Part shown: in pieces, positions 50,596 to 60,307 of the stretch
How positions within the stretch are numbered: the first letter of the stretch is position 1
Layout: each line of letters opens with the position of its first letter
Assembly: GCA_002438845.1 (NCBI GenBank)
Contig: DJRG01000029.1
Span: 62,001 to 126,000 of the forward strand
DNA: 64,000 bases
DNA from: Bacteroidales bacterium UBA6366
GTDB lineage: Bacteria > Bacteroidota > Bacteroidia > Bacteroidales > UBA932
Direction of reading: 5' to 3'
Made by a program: the position numbers and the translations under genes
The notes under the pieces: model-generated
What the model saw: the letters and a program-made list of their open reading frames with translations, nothing else
What the model was told of the DNA's origin: nothing
Database searches by the model: none

Positions 50596-51810
50596 TTATT
50601 CATCAAGACTTTGCACAAGATGCATGGTGTCACGTGCGATGACGAGTTCCTCGTCCGTGGTGACAAGGGCGACTTTCACCTTTGAATCAGGCTGTGAAAT
50701 CACCGTGTCCACCCCCCACGCCGTGTTGGCCTCGTAGTCGAAAGTGAGTCCGAGGTAAGTGAAGTTCTCGCAGACCCTGCGGCGCAGACGGCTGTTGTGC
50801 TCACCGATGCCACCTGTGAAGAAGATGGCGTCAACTCCGTTCATCTCCGCCGTGTAGGCACCAATGTACTTGATCATCTGGAATGTCAGCATCTTGAGGA
50901 CAAGCTTGGCCTGGCGGTCGCCGCCATTGGCGAGTTCGTCCAGCTCGCGGGCGTCTGACGTTTTCTGTGAGACCCCGAGGAATCCGCTCTTCTTGTTCAC
51001 GATGTCGTACATCTGGTCTGGAGTGAGATTCTCCTTCTTCATCATGTAGAGGACAGCGTTGGCGTCCACGTCACCGCAACGGGTTCCCATGACAAGACCC
51101 TCAAGCGGGGTGAGACCCATCGAGGTGTCGATGGATTTCCCGTTCACAATCGCGGTTATGGAGCTGCCGTTTCCGATATGGCAGGTGATGATCCTTGAGT
51201 TGTTCAGGTCAAGCCCGACCATCCCGGCGCCCTTCTTGGCCACAAACTGATGGCTCGTCCCATGGGCTCCGTAGCGACGGATGTGGTACTTGTCATAATA
51301 TTCATAAGGAAGGCCGTACATGTAGGCGTACGGAGGCATCGTCTGATGGAAAGCTGTGTCGAACGTCACGACCTGAGGAACTGAAGGCAGCACTTCCTGA
51401 CAAGCCCTGATTCCAAGCAGATGGGCAGGGTTGTGGAGAGGTGCAAAGTCGCAGCAGAAGTCGATCTTCTTGATGACGTCCTCGTCCACGATGGCGCTTC
51501 CGGAGAAGAAGTCGGCGCCCTGCACGATTCTGTGGCCGACCGCCTCTATGTCATCGAATGACTTCAGCACGCCGTGGTCCTTGTCGATAAGAGCCTCAAG
51601 CACTATCTGCATTCCTACTGTGTGATCCGGCACCGGGAGATCCCTGACAACCTTCTCTTTGCCGGCAGGGGTGTGCTGGAGCCTTCCGCACTCAAGGCCG
51701 ATTTTCTCTACTATACCCTTGGCCAAAAGGGAGTAAACGTCATCGTTCTTCATGTCAAGCAGCTGGTACTTGATCGAAGAGCTTCCGCAATTGATAACAA
51801 GAATAATCAT
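50596..51810 (-). CDS. ackA: Acetate kinase
   Basis: 404 residues, ASKHA fold. N-terminal ILVINCGSSSIKYQLLD, the ATP-phosphate motif HIGNGSSITAIVNGKSIDTSMG, TRCGDVD and the adenosine motif FTGGIGEHN identify AckA. At about 400 residues it matches acetate rather than butyrate kinase (about 355). It makes ATP from acetyl phosphate in the cytoplasm. It has its own minus-strand promoter 29 bp upstream. Confidence 0.95.
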   Translation of the reverse strand: MIILVINCGSSSIKYQLLDMKNDDVYSLLAKGIVEKIGLECGRLQHTPAGKEKVVRDLPVPDHTVGMQIVLEALIDKDHGVLKSFDDIEAVGHRIVQGADFFSGSAIVDEDVIKKIDFCCDFAPLHNPAHLLGIRACQEVLPSVPQVVTFDTAFHQTMPPYAYMYGLPYEYYDKYHIRRYGAHGTSHQFVAKKGAGMVGLDLNNSRIITCHIGNGSSITAIVNGKSIDTSMGLTPLEGLVMGTRCGDVDANAVLYMMKKENLTPDQMYDIVNKKSGFLGVSQKTSDARELDELANGGDRQAKLVLKMLTFQMIKYIGAYTAEMNGVDAIFFTGGIGEHNSRLRRRVCENFTYLGLTFDYEANTAWGVDTVISQPDSKVKVALVTTDEELVIARDTMHLVQSLDE

Positions 51811-51838
51811 TCCGTTTGAAATTATTTGAATTATGTCA

Positions 51839-51867
51839 CAAAGATACGAAATTAATCACTATTTTTG
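51839..51867. promoter_or_regulatory. Divergent promoter boxes for ackA and the ComEC-like gene
   Basis: Minus strand TATCTTTG at 51839-51846 (upstream of ackA at 51810) and plus strand TATTTTTG at 51860-51867 (upstream of the ATG at 51891), 13 bp apart. A TTG lies about 22 bp upstream of the ackA box; the ComEC side lacks a clear -33. Confidence 0.6.
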
Positions 51868-51890
51868 GCAAATAATAATGGACTGAAACT

Positions 51891-53075
51891 ATGGCTGAGG
51901 AGAGAGAGCTTGTGGGGATTGGCATTCCATTCGTGGCGGGGGTCGCGGTTGGGGCGGTTCTATGCCCTTTTCATTCCGAGGGGCTGCCGCTCATCACGGA
52001 CTTAATTCTTCTTTTACTCATCTGTATAACAACCTTAGCGGTACGCTTCGGCACTTCGACAAGCTCAGTGACCGAAAGGTTCCGCAACAGAAACGGCAAG
52101 CTCGGCGGCCGAAAAGGGGAACTCACCAAGGAGCGGATTACCTTCGCGGGAATATTCATGGTTGCCGGAATATTCTGCTCCCTGAACTATTCCATGGCAA
52201 GCGGGATTCCTGAATATGACAGCGGACTTATCAGCCTGGCAGCCGAAAAAGCCGTGGGGCACCTTCGCCGCGTCATTGACTCCATCCTTTATCCGTCCGA
52301 GACAACCGGTCCTCTGGTCAAGGCGCTGCTGACCGGGGATAAAAGTGACCTTCCGAAAGAGATCACAGGAATATTCAGAGACAGCGGGGCCGCCCACATC
52401 CTCGCACTGTCAGGCCTGCACCTTGGCGTTCTATATCTCATTCTGACAAGGCTGACAATCCCTCTTGGGAACAGCCGCCGGGCCAGAGGGTTGAGATATT
52501 CATTGATCATCGGGGCAGCGCTTTTCTGCTCCATAATGACGGGAGCGGCGCCCTCAATCATCCGCGCCTTCCTGTTCATCACCATCAACGAGACGGCAAA
52601 ACTTCTGGGCAGGAAAAGGGATCCTGTCAAGGTTCTTCTGGCCGCGCTTACCATCCAGCTGGCGCTCAAACCGGATGTCATCAGTTCCGTAGGCTTCCAG
52701 TTATCCTACATGGCGATGGCGGGAATATTCCTGCTCTACCCCACCCTGGAGCGGATCTACCCGGCGCCAAGCGGCACAAAACTGTCAAGATTCAACCCTT
52801 TCCGCAAAATCTGGAACGCCGCCATGCTCTCCATATCCTGCCAGGTCTTCACCGGACCGATCGCCTGGCACTACTTCCACACCTTCCCGAAGTACTTCAT
52901 TCTGACCAACTTGATTGCTCTGCCACTGACAAGCGCGATCATGACCCTTTCGGTGGCCACAATCGCGCTGTCTTACTTTGGAATATGCCCGGAGACGCTG
53001 GTGATCCTCAACGATCACGCCATGCAGGCTCTGGTATTTTGCCTGAAGGTCATTTCCGGAATGGATGAGCCTTAA
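51891..53075 (+). CDS. Short ComEC/Rec2-type membrane protein
   Basis: 394 residues with several membrane segments. The competence-domain signature is present: ALLTGDKSDLPKEI, then HILALSGLHLGVLY near 165-178, SSVGFQLSYMAMAGIFLLYP, and FTGPIAWHYFHTFPKYFILTNLIALPLTS. Full ComEC proteins are 650-800 residues with a C-terminal metallo-beta-lactamase domain and an N-terminal OB fold; the metallo-beta-lactamase part is missing here. A palindromic element copy is translated in frame at residues about 54-62 (LAVRFGTSTSSVTERF). The stop codons of this gene and fucP overlap by four bases. Confidence 0.85.
   Translation: MAEERELVGIGIPFVAGVAVGAVLCPFHSEGLPLITDLILLLLICITTLAVRFGTSTSSVTERFRNRNGKLGGRKGELTKERITFAGIFMVAGIFCSLNYSMASGIPEYDSGLISLAAEKAVGHLRRVIDSILYPSETTGPLVKALLTGDKSDLPKEITGIFRDSGAAHILALSGLHLGVLYLILTRLTIPLGNSRRARGLRYSLIIGAALFCSIMTGAAPSIIRAFLFITINETAKLLGRKRDPVKVLLAALTIQLALKPDVISSVGFQLSYMAMAGIFLLYPTLERIYPAPSGTKLSRFNPFRKIWNAAMLSISCQVFTGPIAWHYFHTFPKYFILTNLIALPLTSAIMTLSVATIALSYFGICPETLVILNDHAMQALVFCLKVISGMDEP
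52052..52074. repeat. Palindromic element copy inside the ComEC-like gene
   Basis: CACTTCGACAAGCTCAGTGA followed by CCG, preceded by a decayed second arm (CGGTACGCTTCGG). It is read in frame and encodes GTSTSSVTE in the loop between two membrane helices. Confidence 0.85.
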
Positions 53076-54403
53076 ATCTTTTTGACATCCGCCAAATGAA
53101 TCTTTGAGGTTCTGATCCCATAGAAGCAGACCACAATGAAGCAAATGAACGGAAGGATGAACGATGCGTTCACAGCCGGCAGGAAGCCAACCGTTCCTTT
53201 GTCGATGATCCAAGCCTGAAGAGGAGGAAGCACAGAGCCTCCGAGAATGGCCATGATGAGGCCGGCGGCTCCGAACTTGGCGTCATCCCCGAGCCCTCCA
53301 AGGGCGATTCCGTAGATCGTCGGAAACATCAGCGACATGAAGCCGCTTACCGCCACGAGACAGTAAAGCCCGAGTCTGTTCTGCAGGAATATCACTCCGG
53401 CGGTGGCGACCATCCCGCCTATAGCGAAGATTGTCAACAATTTGGCTGGCTTCAGATACTTCATCAGCCAGGTACACAGGAAGCGGCAGGTAACGAACAG
53501 GATCATCGCCGCGATGTTGTACTTCTGTGAAAGGACCTCGGCCGCCTGCTCGTCCATGCCTTCAGCCATGAAGACCCTTGTGCCGTACTGGATGATGAAT
53601 GTCCAGCACATGATCTGAACTCCGACATAGAAGAACTGCGCGATCACGCCCTCCCAATAGCGAGGCCTGTGAAGCAGACGCTTCAGCACCGGTCCGATGT
53701 TCATCTCGTGATCCTTGTCCGCGTTCTTAGGCATCTTGGCGACAAGAATCAAGACGAACATCACGATGATCACAAGCCCGACGACCCAGTAAGGACCTGT
53801 AAGCACGTCAAGGTCAGCCTGCTTCATCGCCTCGAAACCAGCGTCATCCAAGAGTGCCCTCTCGGCTGTGCTGGCCGGATGCATCCTCGCCTGGATGAAG
53901 TTCATCGCCACGTACATTCCCATCAGCGAGCCGATCGGATTGAAGCACTGCGCGAAATTCAGGCGACGGGTCGAAGTCTCCTCCGTGCCCATGCTCAGGA
54001 TGTACGGATTGCAGCTTGTCTCAAGGAAGGACAGACCGCAGGTCATGATGAAATAGGCGATCAGGAAGAAGCCATATACTCCGACCGACTTTGCCGGCAG
54101 AAACAGCAGCGCCCCGAGCGCATAGAGTCCAAGCCCGACCAGAACGCCGGCCTTGTAGGAGAACCTGCGGATGAACATCGCTGCCGGAAGCGCCATGCAG
54201 AAATAGCCTCCGTAGAACGCCACCTGAACCAACGACCCCTGTGTCACACTCATTCTGAATATCTTGGAGAATGCCTTGACCATCGGGTTAGTGATGTCAT
54301 TGGCGAAGCCCCAAAGTGCGAAACAGGTAGTTATAAGGATGAAAGGCAGGACGTAGCTTACTCCGCCTGCCTTCAAGATTGAATCCTTTTCCTTCATGAC
54401 CAA
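53072..54403 (-). CDS. fucP: L-fucose:H+ symporter (MFS, FucP type)
   Basis: 443 residues (ATG at 54397 also possible), twelve membrane helices. FucP features: ITTCFALWGFANDITNPMVKAFSKIF in helix 1 with the conserved Asn-Asp, AFYGGYFCMALPAAMFIRR, and CGLSFLETSCNPYI with the conserved Glu and Asn. It imports L-fucose with a proton. It lies 3 bp downstream of fucI on the same strand. Fucose kinase and aldolase genes are not in the window. Confidence 0.93.
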   Translation of the reverse strand: MVMKEKDSILKAGGVSYVLPFILITTCFALWGFANDITNPMVKAFSKIFRMSVTQGSLVQVAFYGGYFCMALPAAMFIRRFSYKAGVLVGLGLYALGALLFLPAKSVGVYGFFLIAYFIMTCGLSFLETSCNPYILSMGTEETSTRRLNFAQCFNPIGSLMGMYVAMNFIQARMHPASTAERALLDDAGFEAMKQADLDVLTGPYWVVGLVIIVMFVLILVAKMPKNADKDHEMNIGPVLKRLLHRPRYWEGVIAQFFYVGVQIMCWTFIIQYGTRVFMAEGMDEQAAEVLSQKYNIAAMILFVTCRFLCTWLMKYLKPAKLLTIFAIGGMVATAGVIFLQNRLGLYCLVAVSGFMSLMFPTIYGIALGGLGDDAKFGAAGLIMAILGGSVLPPLQAWIIDKGTVGFLPAVNASFILPFICFIVVCFYGIRTSKIHLADVKKI

Positions 54404-54406
54404 GGA

Positions 54407-56179
54407 TTACTTGTAGATCGGACCGAAGTTGGCGCAAGCGCGGAAATCCGCACCCTCCTTGTCCATACCGAATGCGTTCCATGCAGCCGGACGGAAGATC
54501 TTTGCGTCATCCACATTGTGCATGCAGACAGGTATGCGAAGCATGGAGGCCAAGGTGATGAGGTCGGCTCCTATGTGGCCGTAGGAGATCGCTCCGTGGT
54601 TGGCTCCCCAGTTATTCATCACGCTGTAGACATCCTTGAAGGCATCCTTCTTAGGGTCAAGACGAGGCGTGAACCATGTTGTAGGCCATGTAGGGTCGGT
54701 GCGCTTGTCAAGAATCGCATGGATCTCCGGATCGATGTCCACAACCCAACCCTCAGCGATCTGGAGCACTGGTCCGAGACCGTCCACGATGTTGATCCTG
54801 GCCATAGTGGCAGGGAAATCGCCCCTTGACACGAAATGGATGCTGAATCCACCGCCACGGAAGTAGTCCCTGTCGGCAGGCATCCACTGAGAGTGTTCGA
54901 GACAGCGTTTCTCATCCTCGTCGGTCATCTCCCAGAACGGTTTCATCACAGGATTGCCCTCGGCGTCCGAACTCTGACCGCAGCCGTCCATCGTGGTGGC
55001 TCCGGAGTTGATGAGATGGATGATTCCCGGAGCGGCCTTGCCGGTCAGTTCCTTGCCGGTAACCCTCTTGACAGCCTCAGGGCTCCAGTAGGTCCTCACA
55101 TCGGAGAAGATCTGAGGGCGGTTGGTCAGCAAGTGGGCCATCATCATCGCTGTTCCGTTGAGAGAATCGTTCTCGGTGGCGAGAATCGAAGGCTCCCTGC
55201 GCCCGTTCCAGTCGAAGTTGGTGTTGAGAAGGGTCTCGGTGAAGTCCCCGTTCGGCATCCAGTCGGTCCACTGGCGCTGTCCCTGGAAGCCTCCCGCGAT
55301 GGCGTTGTGGCCGAGAGCCTCCTCCTTGAACCCCATCTCACGGAGTTTAGGGTTGCCGTGCATGAGGTCCATCACGATGATGGTCATCTTCACCACGAAC
55401 TCCCAGTCCTTGTCCTTCTGCTCGCGGGTCTTCCGCTTGCCCTCCGGATTCTTGTCCCAACCCTCGTTAGGCATGCAGTATTTCTTGACCCAAGCCATAG
55501 CCTTCTCGAACTCTTCCGGGTCGTATATTCCAAGATCCATTCGCCTGAGGATCTCCACCTCGTCAACACTCTCGTTCCTCATTCCCAGATACTTCTGGAA
55601 GAAGTTGGTGTCCACGATGGAGCCGGCGATGCCCATCGTCACGCTGCCGATGGAAAGGTAAGACTCTCCTCTCATCTCCGCCACAGCGACAGCGCCACGG
55701 GCGAAACGGAGAATCTTCTCGGCCACATCCTCAGGAATCGAGTTGTCCTCCAGATCCTGGACGTCATGGCCGTATATTCCGAAAGCCGGAAGCCCCTTCT
55801 GGGCATGCGCGGCGAGTACGGCCGCAAGATAGACAGCCCCGGGGCGTTCGGTTCCGTTGAATCCCCAGACCGCCTTCGGCCAGTAAGGGTTCATGTCCAT
55901 CGTCTCGGAGCCGTAGCACCAGCATGATGTCACGGTGATGGTTCCTCCGACTCCTTCACGCTCGAACTTCTCGGCGCAGGCAGCGCTCTCAGCCACACGG
56001 CCGATCGTCCCGTCGGCGATCACGCACTCGACCGGAGTCCCGTCAGTATATTTCAGATTGGAGGAGATAAGAGCGGCGACGTTTGCCGCAAGTGTCATTG
56101 TCTTTTCCTCAAGACTTTCACGCACACCGCCTTGACGGCCATCAATGGTCGGACGGATTCCTATCTTAGGATGCTTCAT
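54407..56179 (-). CDS. fucI: L-fucose isomerase
   Basis: 590 residues from the ATG at 56179, chosen because family members start with the [20 protein letters not shown] segment; an ATG at 56212 adds only a non-conserved extension. Conserved parts: [45 protein letters not shown] with metal-binding Glu and Asp nearby, and the C-terminal [19 protein letters not shown]. It converts L-fucose to L-fuculose with manganese. Pairs with fucP and the GH29 fucosidase. Confidence 0.96.
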   Translation of the reverse strand: MKHPKIGIRPTIDGRQGGVRESLEEKTMTLAANVAALISSNLKYTDGTPVECVIADGTIGRVAESAACAEKFEREGVGGTITVTSCWCYGSETMDMNPYWPKAVWGFNGTERPGAVYLAAVLAAHAQKGLPAFGIYGHDVQDLEDNSIPEDVAEKILRFARGAVAVAEMRGESYLSIGSVTMGIAGSIVDTNFFQKYLGMRNESVDEVEILRRMDLGIYDPEEFEKAMAWVKKYCMPNEGWDKNPEGKRKTREQKDKDWEFVVKMTIIVMDLMHGNPKLREMGFKEEALGHNAIAGGFQGQRQWTDWMPNGDFTETLLNTNFDWNGRREPSILATENDSLNGTAMMMAHLLTNRPQIFSDVRTYWSPEAVKRVTGKELTGKAAPGIIHLINSGATTMDGCGQSSDAEGNPVMKPFWEMTDEDEKRCLEHSQWMPADRDYFRGGGFSIHFVSRGDFPATMARINIVDGLGPVLQIAEGWVVDIDPEIHAILDKRTDPTWPTTWFTPRLDPKKDAFKDVYSVMNNWGANHGAISYGHIGADLITLASMLRIPVCMHNVDDAKIFRPAAWNAFGMDKEGADFRACANFGPIYK

Positions 56180-56254
56180 AATATTGGATGTTTTAATGTT
56201 AATGTCGTTCAAAGCGCATCCGCAATCGAATGCGCAAGTGTAAATTTACAAATA

Positions 56255-56929
56255 TTATCTGAAAATCGAATGCATGACCCGGACAAACTCGCTGTTGCAT
56301 GCCCTAAAAAGAGACAAAATCCTCTCGGAAGTCGGTTTATCAGGATTCTTCCAGGCCGGAAGTTCGGGTTTTCTGCCGGTACGTGCCAGAATCCCGGGAG
56401 CGATGACCCGGGCGACTCCCGCCTTCGCGACCTTCGCCCCATAGCCATAATCAAAAAGGCTTGGACGGAATATGTCGGACGGATTCTCAAGATGTCTGAC
56501 CGCATACTCCGGCACCAACGTGAGCGTCAAGTCATAAAGGTGGCAAGGAATCGGGATGACAGGATCTGGTTCCAGAAGTCGTCCGTGACGTGACCGGCCT
56601 CCGGAAAGCAGGTTGCCGGACAGGTCGGAGACAGTGCCGGCGATCACAGCCTTATGGCGCAGAAAGAATGAGTTCTCGAAAAATGAGGCAAGAGCACCCT
56701 CCTCCAGCCTCAGGTCGGAATCCATCCAAAGGTAAAAGTCGAAACCTCCACCCAAAGCCTTCTCCCAAACCTTCTGATAGCCAGAGATCCCCCCGTCATT
56801 CAAGAAAGTTGTGAATGAATATCCTCCCGTGGCCGTCAGCGCTTCCGCCTGCCTTTGACATTCCTCAAGGCAAGTGGCGGAGCCGTCCTTTCCGTCATCG
56901 GTAAGGGTTATGAGAACAGCCACATTCAT
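56255..56929 (-). CDS. Glycosyltransferase, GT-A fold (family 2-like)
   Basis: 224 residues. The N-terminal strand NVAVLITLTDDGKDGSATCLEECQRQ (partly) is followed by YSFTTFLNDGG and the D-x-D metal-binding segment YLWMDSDLRLEEGAL near 89-101. The second half is short and has GYGAKVAKAGV. No membrane segments. It probably uses a nucleotide sugar to build a surface glycan; donor and acceptor are unknown. It follows lepA by 4 bp on the same strand. Confidence 0.82.
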   Translation of the reverse strand: MNVAVLITLTDDGKDGSATCLEECQRQAEALTATGGYSFTTFLNDGGISGYQKVWEKALGGGFDFYLWMDSDLRLEEGALASFFENSFFLRHKAVIAGTVSDLSGNLLSGGRSRHGRLLEPDPVIPIPCHLYDLTLTLVPEYAVRHLENPSDIFRPSLFDYGYGAKVAKAGVARVIAPGILARTGRKPELPAWKNPDKPTSERILSLFRACNSEFVRVMHSIFR

Positions 56930-56933
56930 ATTC

Positions 56934-58724
56934 CTAAGAATCCAATTTGAGCACAGCCATGAAAGCGCTCTGAGGCACCTGTACCGTGCCTATCTGACGC
57001 ATCCTCTTCTTTCCCTCCTTCTGTTTCTCAAGGAGTTTTCTCTTACGGGTCACATCTCCTCCGTAGCACTTGGCCGTGACGTCCTTACGCACCTGACGGA
57101 CAGTCTCACGGGCTATGATCTTCGCCCCGATGGCCGCCTGCACGGCGATGTCGAACTGCTGACGAGGAATCAACTCTTTGAGTTTCAGACAGATCTTGCG
57201 CCCGAAATCGTAGGCGTGATCCTCGTGGATAAGAGTCGACAGCGCATCGGCAGGATCGCCGTTCAGAAGAATGTCCAACTTGACAAGCCTTGCCGGACGG
57301 AAATCCGTCACATGATAGTCGAAAGAGGCGTAACCCTTTGAGACGGACTTCAATTTGTCATAGAAATCGAACACAATCTCGGAAAGAGGCATGTCATAGG
57401 TAAGTTCCACCCTGTCGGAAGTGATGTAATGCTCCCCGATCAGCGTCCCCCTCTTGTCCATGCACAGTTTCATGATCGCTCCATAAAAATCAGTCTTGGA
57501 GATGATCTGGGCCCTGATGAACGGTTCCTCGATGTGGTCAATCAGCGTCGGAGCGGGAAGTCCGGACGGATTGTGCACGTCAAGGACCTCTCCCTGTGTG
57601 GTGTACACCTTATAAGATACGTTAGGGACCGTCGTGATGACATCCATGTTGAACTCCCTGAAAAGGCGTTCCTGGACAATCTCAAGATGCAGAAGTCCAA
57701 GGAAACCGCAGCGGAAACCGAATCCCAAAGCCAACGAAGACTCCGGCTCATAGACAAAGGAAGCGTCGTTGAGCTGGAATTTCTCCAAAGTGGCTCTCAG
57801 TTCCTCAAACTTGTCAGCCTGGACTGGATACATTCCGGCGAACACCATCGGCTTCACTTCCTCGAATCCGGCGATGGCGGCCGCGCATGGCCTTGCCGAA
57901 TGGGTGATGGTGTCTCCGACCTTGACCTCGACGGCCCTCTTGATTCCGGAGATGATGTAGCCCACGTCTCCCGTGGAGACCTTGCCCTTAGGCTGGAGCT
58001 TCATCTTCAGCACACCGACCTCCTCGGCGTCATATTCTTGTCCTGTCGCCACGAATTTCACCTTGTCGCCTGTCGCGATGGAACCGTTCAACACCTTGAA
58101 ATAAGCGATGATTCCCCGGAACGGGTTGAACACAGAATCGAAAATCAACGCTTGAAGCGGAGCGTCAGGATCACCTTGCGGAGCCGGGATCCTCTCCACG
58201 ATCGCGTCCAGAAGCGGTGGAATCCCCTCTCCAGTACGCGCGGAGACTTTGAATATGTCATCGTGGTCACAGCCCAGAAGATCGACGATCTGGTCGGCCA
58301 CAATCTCGGGCTGTGCGGAATCCATGTCTATCTTGTTCATCACAGGGATAATCTCAAGCCCATGATCCACAGCCAGATAAAGGTTGGAGATCGTCTGAGC
58401 CTGGATGCCCTGGGACGCATCCACAACCAGCAAGGCTCCCTCACAGGAAGCGATCGAGCGGGAAACCTCGTAGGAAAAATCCACATGCCCCGGAGTGTCG
58501 ATCAGGTTAAGGACATATTTCTCACCTTTATAAATGTATTCCATCTGGATGGCGTGGCTCTTGATGGTGATTCCTTTCTCCCTCTCAAGATCCATGTCGT
58601 CCAGCACCTGAGCCTCCATATCTCTGGAAGACAGAGTCTTTGTCAACTCGATAAGCCTGTCGGCAAGTGTGCTCTTCCCGTGATCTATGTGGGCGATTAT
58701 GCAGAAATTTCGTATGTGCTTCAT
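56934..58724 (-). CDS. lepA: Elongation factor 4 (LepA)
   Basis: 596 residues from the ATG at 58724, where the conserved [23 protein letters not shown] begins; an upstream ATG overlaps the promoter region. GTPase motifs AHIDHGKST (G1), EKGITI (G2), DTPGHVDF (G3) and NKID (G4) are intact, as are the EF4-specific C-terminal domain ([22 protein letters not shown]) and end ([24 protein letters not shown]). It acts on stalled ribosomes. Confidence 0.97.
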   Translation of the reverse strand: MKHIRNFCIIAHIDHGKSTLADRLIELTKTLSSRDMEAQVLDDMDLEREKGITIKSHAIQMEYIYKGEKYVLNLIDTPGHVDFSYEVSRSIASCEGALLVVDASQGIQAQTISNLYLAVDHGLEIIPVMNKIDMDSAQPEIVADQIVDLLGCDHDDIFKVSARTGEGIPPLLDAIVERIPAPQGDPDAPLQALIFDSVFNPFRGIIAYFKVLNGSIATGDKVKFVATGQEYDAEEVGVLKMKLQPKGKVSTGDVGYIISGIKRAVEVKVGDTITHSARPCAAAIAGFEEVKPMVFAGMYPVQADKFEELRATLEKFQLNDASFVYEPESSLALGFGFRCGFLGLLHLEIVQERLFREFNMDVITTVPNVSYKVYTTQGEVLDVHNPSGLPAPTLIDHIEEPFIRAQIISKTDFYGAIMKLCMDKRGTLIGEHYITSDRVELTYDMPLSEIVFDFYDKLKSVSKGYASFDYHVTDFRPARLVKLDILLNGDPADALSTLIHEDHAYDFGRKICLKLKELIPRQQFDIAVQAAIGAKIIARETVRQVRKDVTAKCYGGDVTRKRKLLEKQKEGKKRMRQIGTVQVPQSAFMAVLKLDS

Positions 58725-58774
58725 ATAGTTCTGTTTCTGTTCGTGCCGTCTCCGGCAAAATTCTCGTAGAATTG

Positions 58775-58782
58775 CAAAAATA
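58775..58782 (-). promoter_or_regulatory. TAnnTTTG promoter box of lepA
   Basis: The minus strand reads TATTTTTG about 50 bp upstream of the ATG at 58724; it lies inside the upstream extension of the longest frame, favouring the 58724 start. Confidence 0.45.
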
Positions 58783-58827
58783 AGCAATTTGTCGTACATT
58801 TGAAAGATTCAACGAAATCAGGCGAGC

Positions 58828-59373
58828 ATGACTGACGAGGAGATTATCGGATTATACCGAAGCGGACAGAAAGAACGCGCGTTCAAGGGAATAGTCGACG
58901 CTTACAGCGAGCGGCTGTATTGGCACGTGCGTGGTTTTGTCTGCTCTCACGAAGACACGGACGACCTCCTCCAGGAGATTTTCATTAAAATCTGGTCAGC
59001 GCTTCCATCGTTCAGAGGCGATTCACGGCTTTTCACATGGATCTACAGAATCGCCACAAACGAAACGCTGAACTGGCTTCACAAGCAGAAGATCCGCGCG
59101 GCCCTCAGATTCGAGAGCCTCGACGCCTCGCTTGCCGACAAGATTGACGACGACTCTTTCTTCAACGGAGACGAGGCACAGCGACTTCTTTTCAAAGCCA
59201 TCGCCAAACTGCCCAAGAAGCAAAAGTCCGTGTTCTGCATGCGATATTTCGACGACATGTCGTACGAGGACATTTCTGAAGTCCTCGGGACATCGGTAGG
59301 AGCCTTGAAAGCATCCTACCACTTCGCTTCGGAAAAAATACGCGCGGAACTTGAAAACAAGATTAAACCTTAA
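58828..59373 (+). CDS. ECF-type RNA polymerase sigma factor
   Basis: 181 residues. Region 2 is at about 20-95 (RLYWHVRGFVCSHEDTDDLLQEIFIKIW, then FTWIYRIATNETLNWLHKQK) and region 4 at about 120-175 (LPKKQKSVFCMRYFDDMSYEDISEVLGTSVGALKASYHFASEKIR). It directs RNA polymerase to a stress or envelope regulon. It is followed at 24 bp by a gene for a single-pass membrane protein and then a Spy-like periplasmic protein, a layout like that of sigma/anti-sigma/sensor operons. Confidence 0.93.
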   Translation: MTDEEIIGLYRSGQKERAFKGIVDAYSERLYWHVRGFVCSHEDTDDLLQEIFIKIWSALPSFRGDSRLFTWIYRIATNETLNWLHKQKIRAALRFESLDASLADKIDDDSFFNGDEAQRLLFKAIAKLPKKQKSVFCMRYFDDMSYEDISEVLGTSVGALKASYHFASEKIRAELENKIKP

Positions 59374-59397
59374 CGCTGACAATCTGTCAAACCAAAC

Positions 59398-59802
59398 GTG
59401 ATGCAAGAGAAAAGCAGAATATTCGATGGAGCGGAAAACACCGGCCGGATGGTTCCCGAGAAGTATTTCGAGAATCTGAACGCAAGGCTTTACACCATCC
59501 CGGACATGCACCGGACGAACAGCCCGGCGGCGCGGCTGAAGCCGTACCTTGCGTTGGCCGCCTGCTTCACAGCGATCATGCTGGTCGGAAACGCCGTCCT
59601 CAGAAGCACGGCGGCCGACAGCTCTCAGAACGAAGTCTACAATGAACTCGCATACGTAAGTCTTCTTCAAGCCGATGAGTATCTTCGTACTGAAAGCTAC
59701 ATGCAGGACACAATCTCAGACGAGGATGTCGTCAACTACCTCATTGACTCCGGGACCTCAACAGAGCTGATTGAATATGCCGGACTTATGGCTAAAAAAT
59801 AA
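59398..59802 (+). CDS. Probable anti-sigma factor, single-pass membrane protein
   Basis: 134 residues (a second Met follows directly). The N-terminal part is cytosolic, with a segment VPEKYFENLNARLYTIPD. One membrane helix (about 59-75, YLALAACFTAIMLVGNAVL) is followed by an acidic periplasmic part (about 76-134, SDEDVVNYLIDSG). The classical zinc motif HxxxCxxC of anti-sigma factors is absent. The role is inferred from position between the sigma factor and the Spy-like gene. Confidence 0.7.
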   Translation: MMQEKSRIFDGAENTGRMVPEKYFENLNARLYTIPDMHRTNSPAARLKPYLALAACFTAIMLVGNAVLRSTAADSSQNEVYNELAYVSLLQADEYLRTESYMQDTISDEDVVNYLIDSGTSTELIEYAGLMAKK

Positions 59803-59807
59803 TTTGT

Positions 59808-60257
59808 ATGAAACGATTGCTACTTATACTCATGGTTCTGATTCTTGCGGCTCCCGCCATGGAGGCGCAGGACAAGAAAAAGGACTGGAATGACAGATGG
59901 AAGGCCGAAAAAATCGCATTCCTCACCGATGCGATGGAGCTGACAAGCGCAGAGGCGGAAAAATTCTGGCCGGTCTATAACAGATGTGAATGCGAGAAGA
60001 AAAACTCGTTTAAAGCTGTGATAAACGCCTACAAGGCCCTTGACGAAGCTCTTCAGGCCGGCAAGGAGGACGATGAGATCAACATTTTGCTCAATAAATA
60101 TCTTGATGCTCAGAATTCTGGCAAGGATATTGATAGTAAATATGTTTTGGAGTACCGTAAGATACTTCCGGAAAAGAAAGTGGCAAAGCTATACATCGCC
60201 GAGGAGTCATTCCGCAGGCGGCAGATTCACAGACTGAACAAAAACGACAATAAATGA
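59808..60257 (+). CDS. Spy/CpxP-like periplasmic protein
   Basis: 149 residues with a signal peptide (LLLILMVLILAAPAMEAQ). The mature part is helical and charged, with the pattern EKIAFLTDAMELTSAEAEKFWPVYN (LTxxQ-like repeat position) and KILPEKKVAKLYIAEESFRRR near the end. Relatives are periplasmic chaperone or metal-stress sensors (CpxP, CnrX). Probably the periplasmic sensor arm of the sigma/anti-sigma operon. Confidence 0.83.
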   Translation: MKRLLLILMVLILAAPAMEAQDKKKDWNDRWKAEKIAFLTDAMELTSAEAEKFWPVYNRCECEKKNSFKAVINAYKALDEALQAGKEDDEINILLNKYLDAQNSGKDIDSKYVLEYRKILPEKKVAKLYIAEESFRRRQIHRLNKNDNK

Positions 60258-60307
60258 GACTGATAACAGATTATTATTTTTGGTCAATTGGTTAATGGTT
60301 AGTTTGG

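Noticed and set aside
57429..58769. 446-codon plus-strand frame
   Set aside because: Exactly antisense to lepA, no protein-like features; a mirror of a conserved gene in high-GC-third-base DNA.
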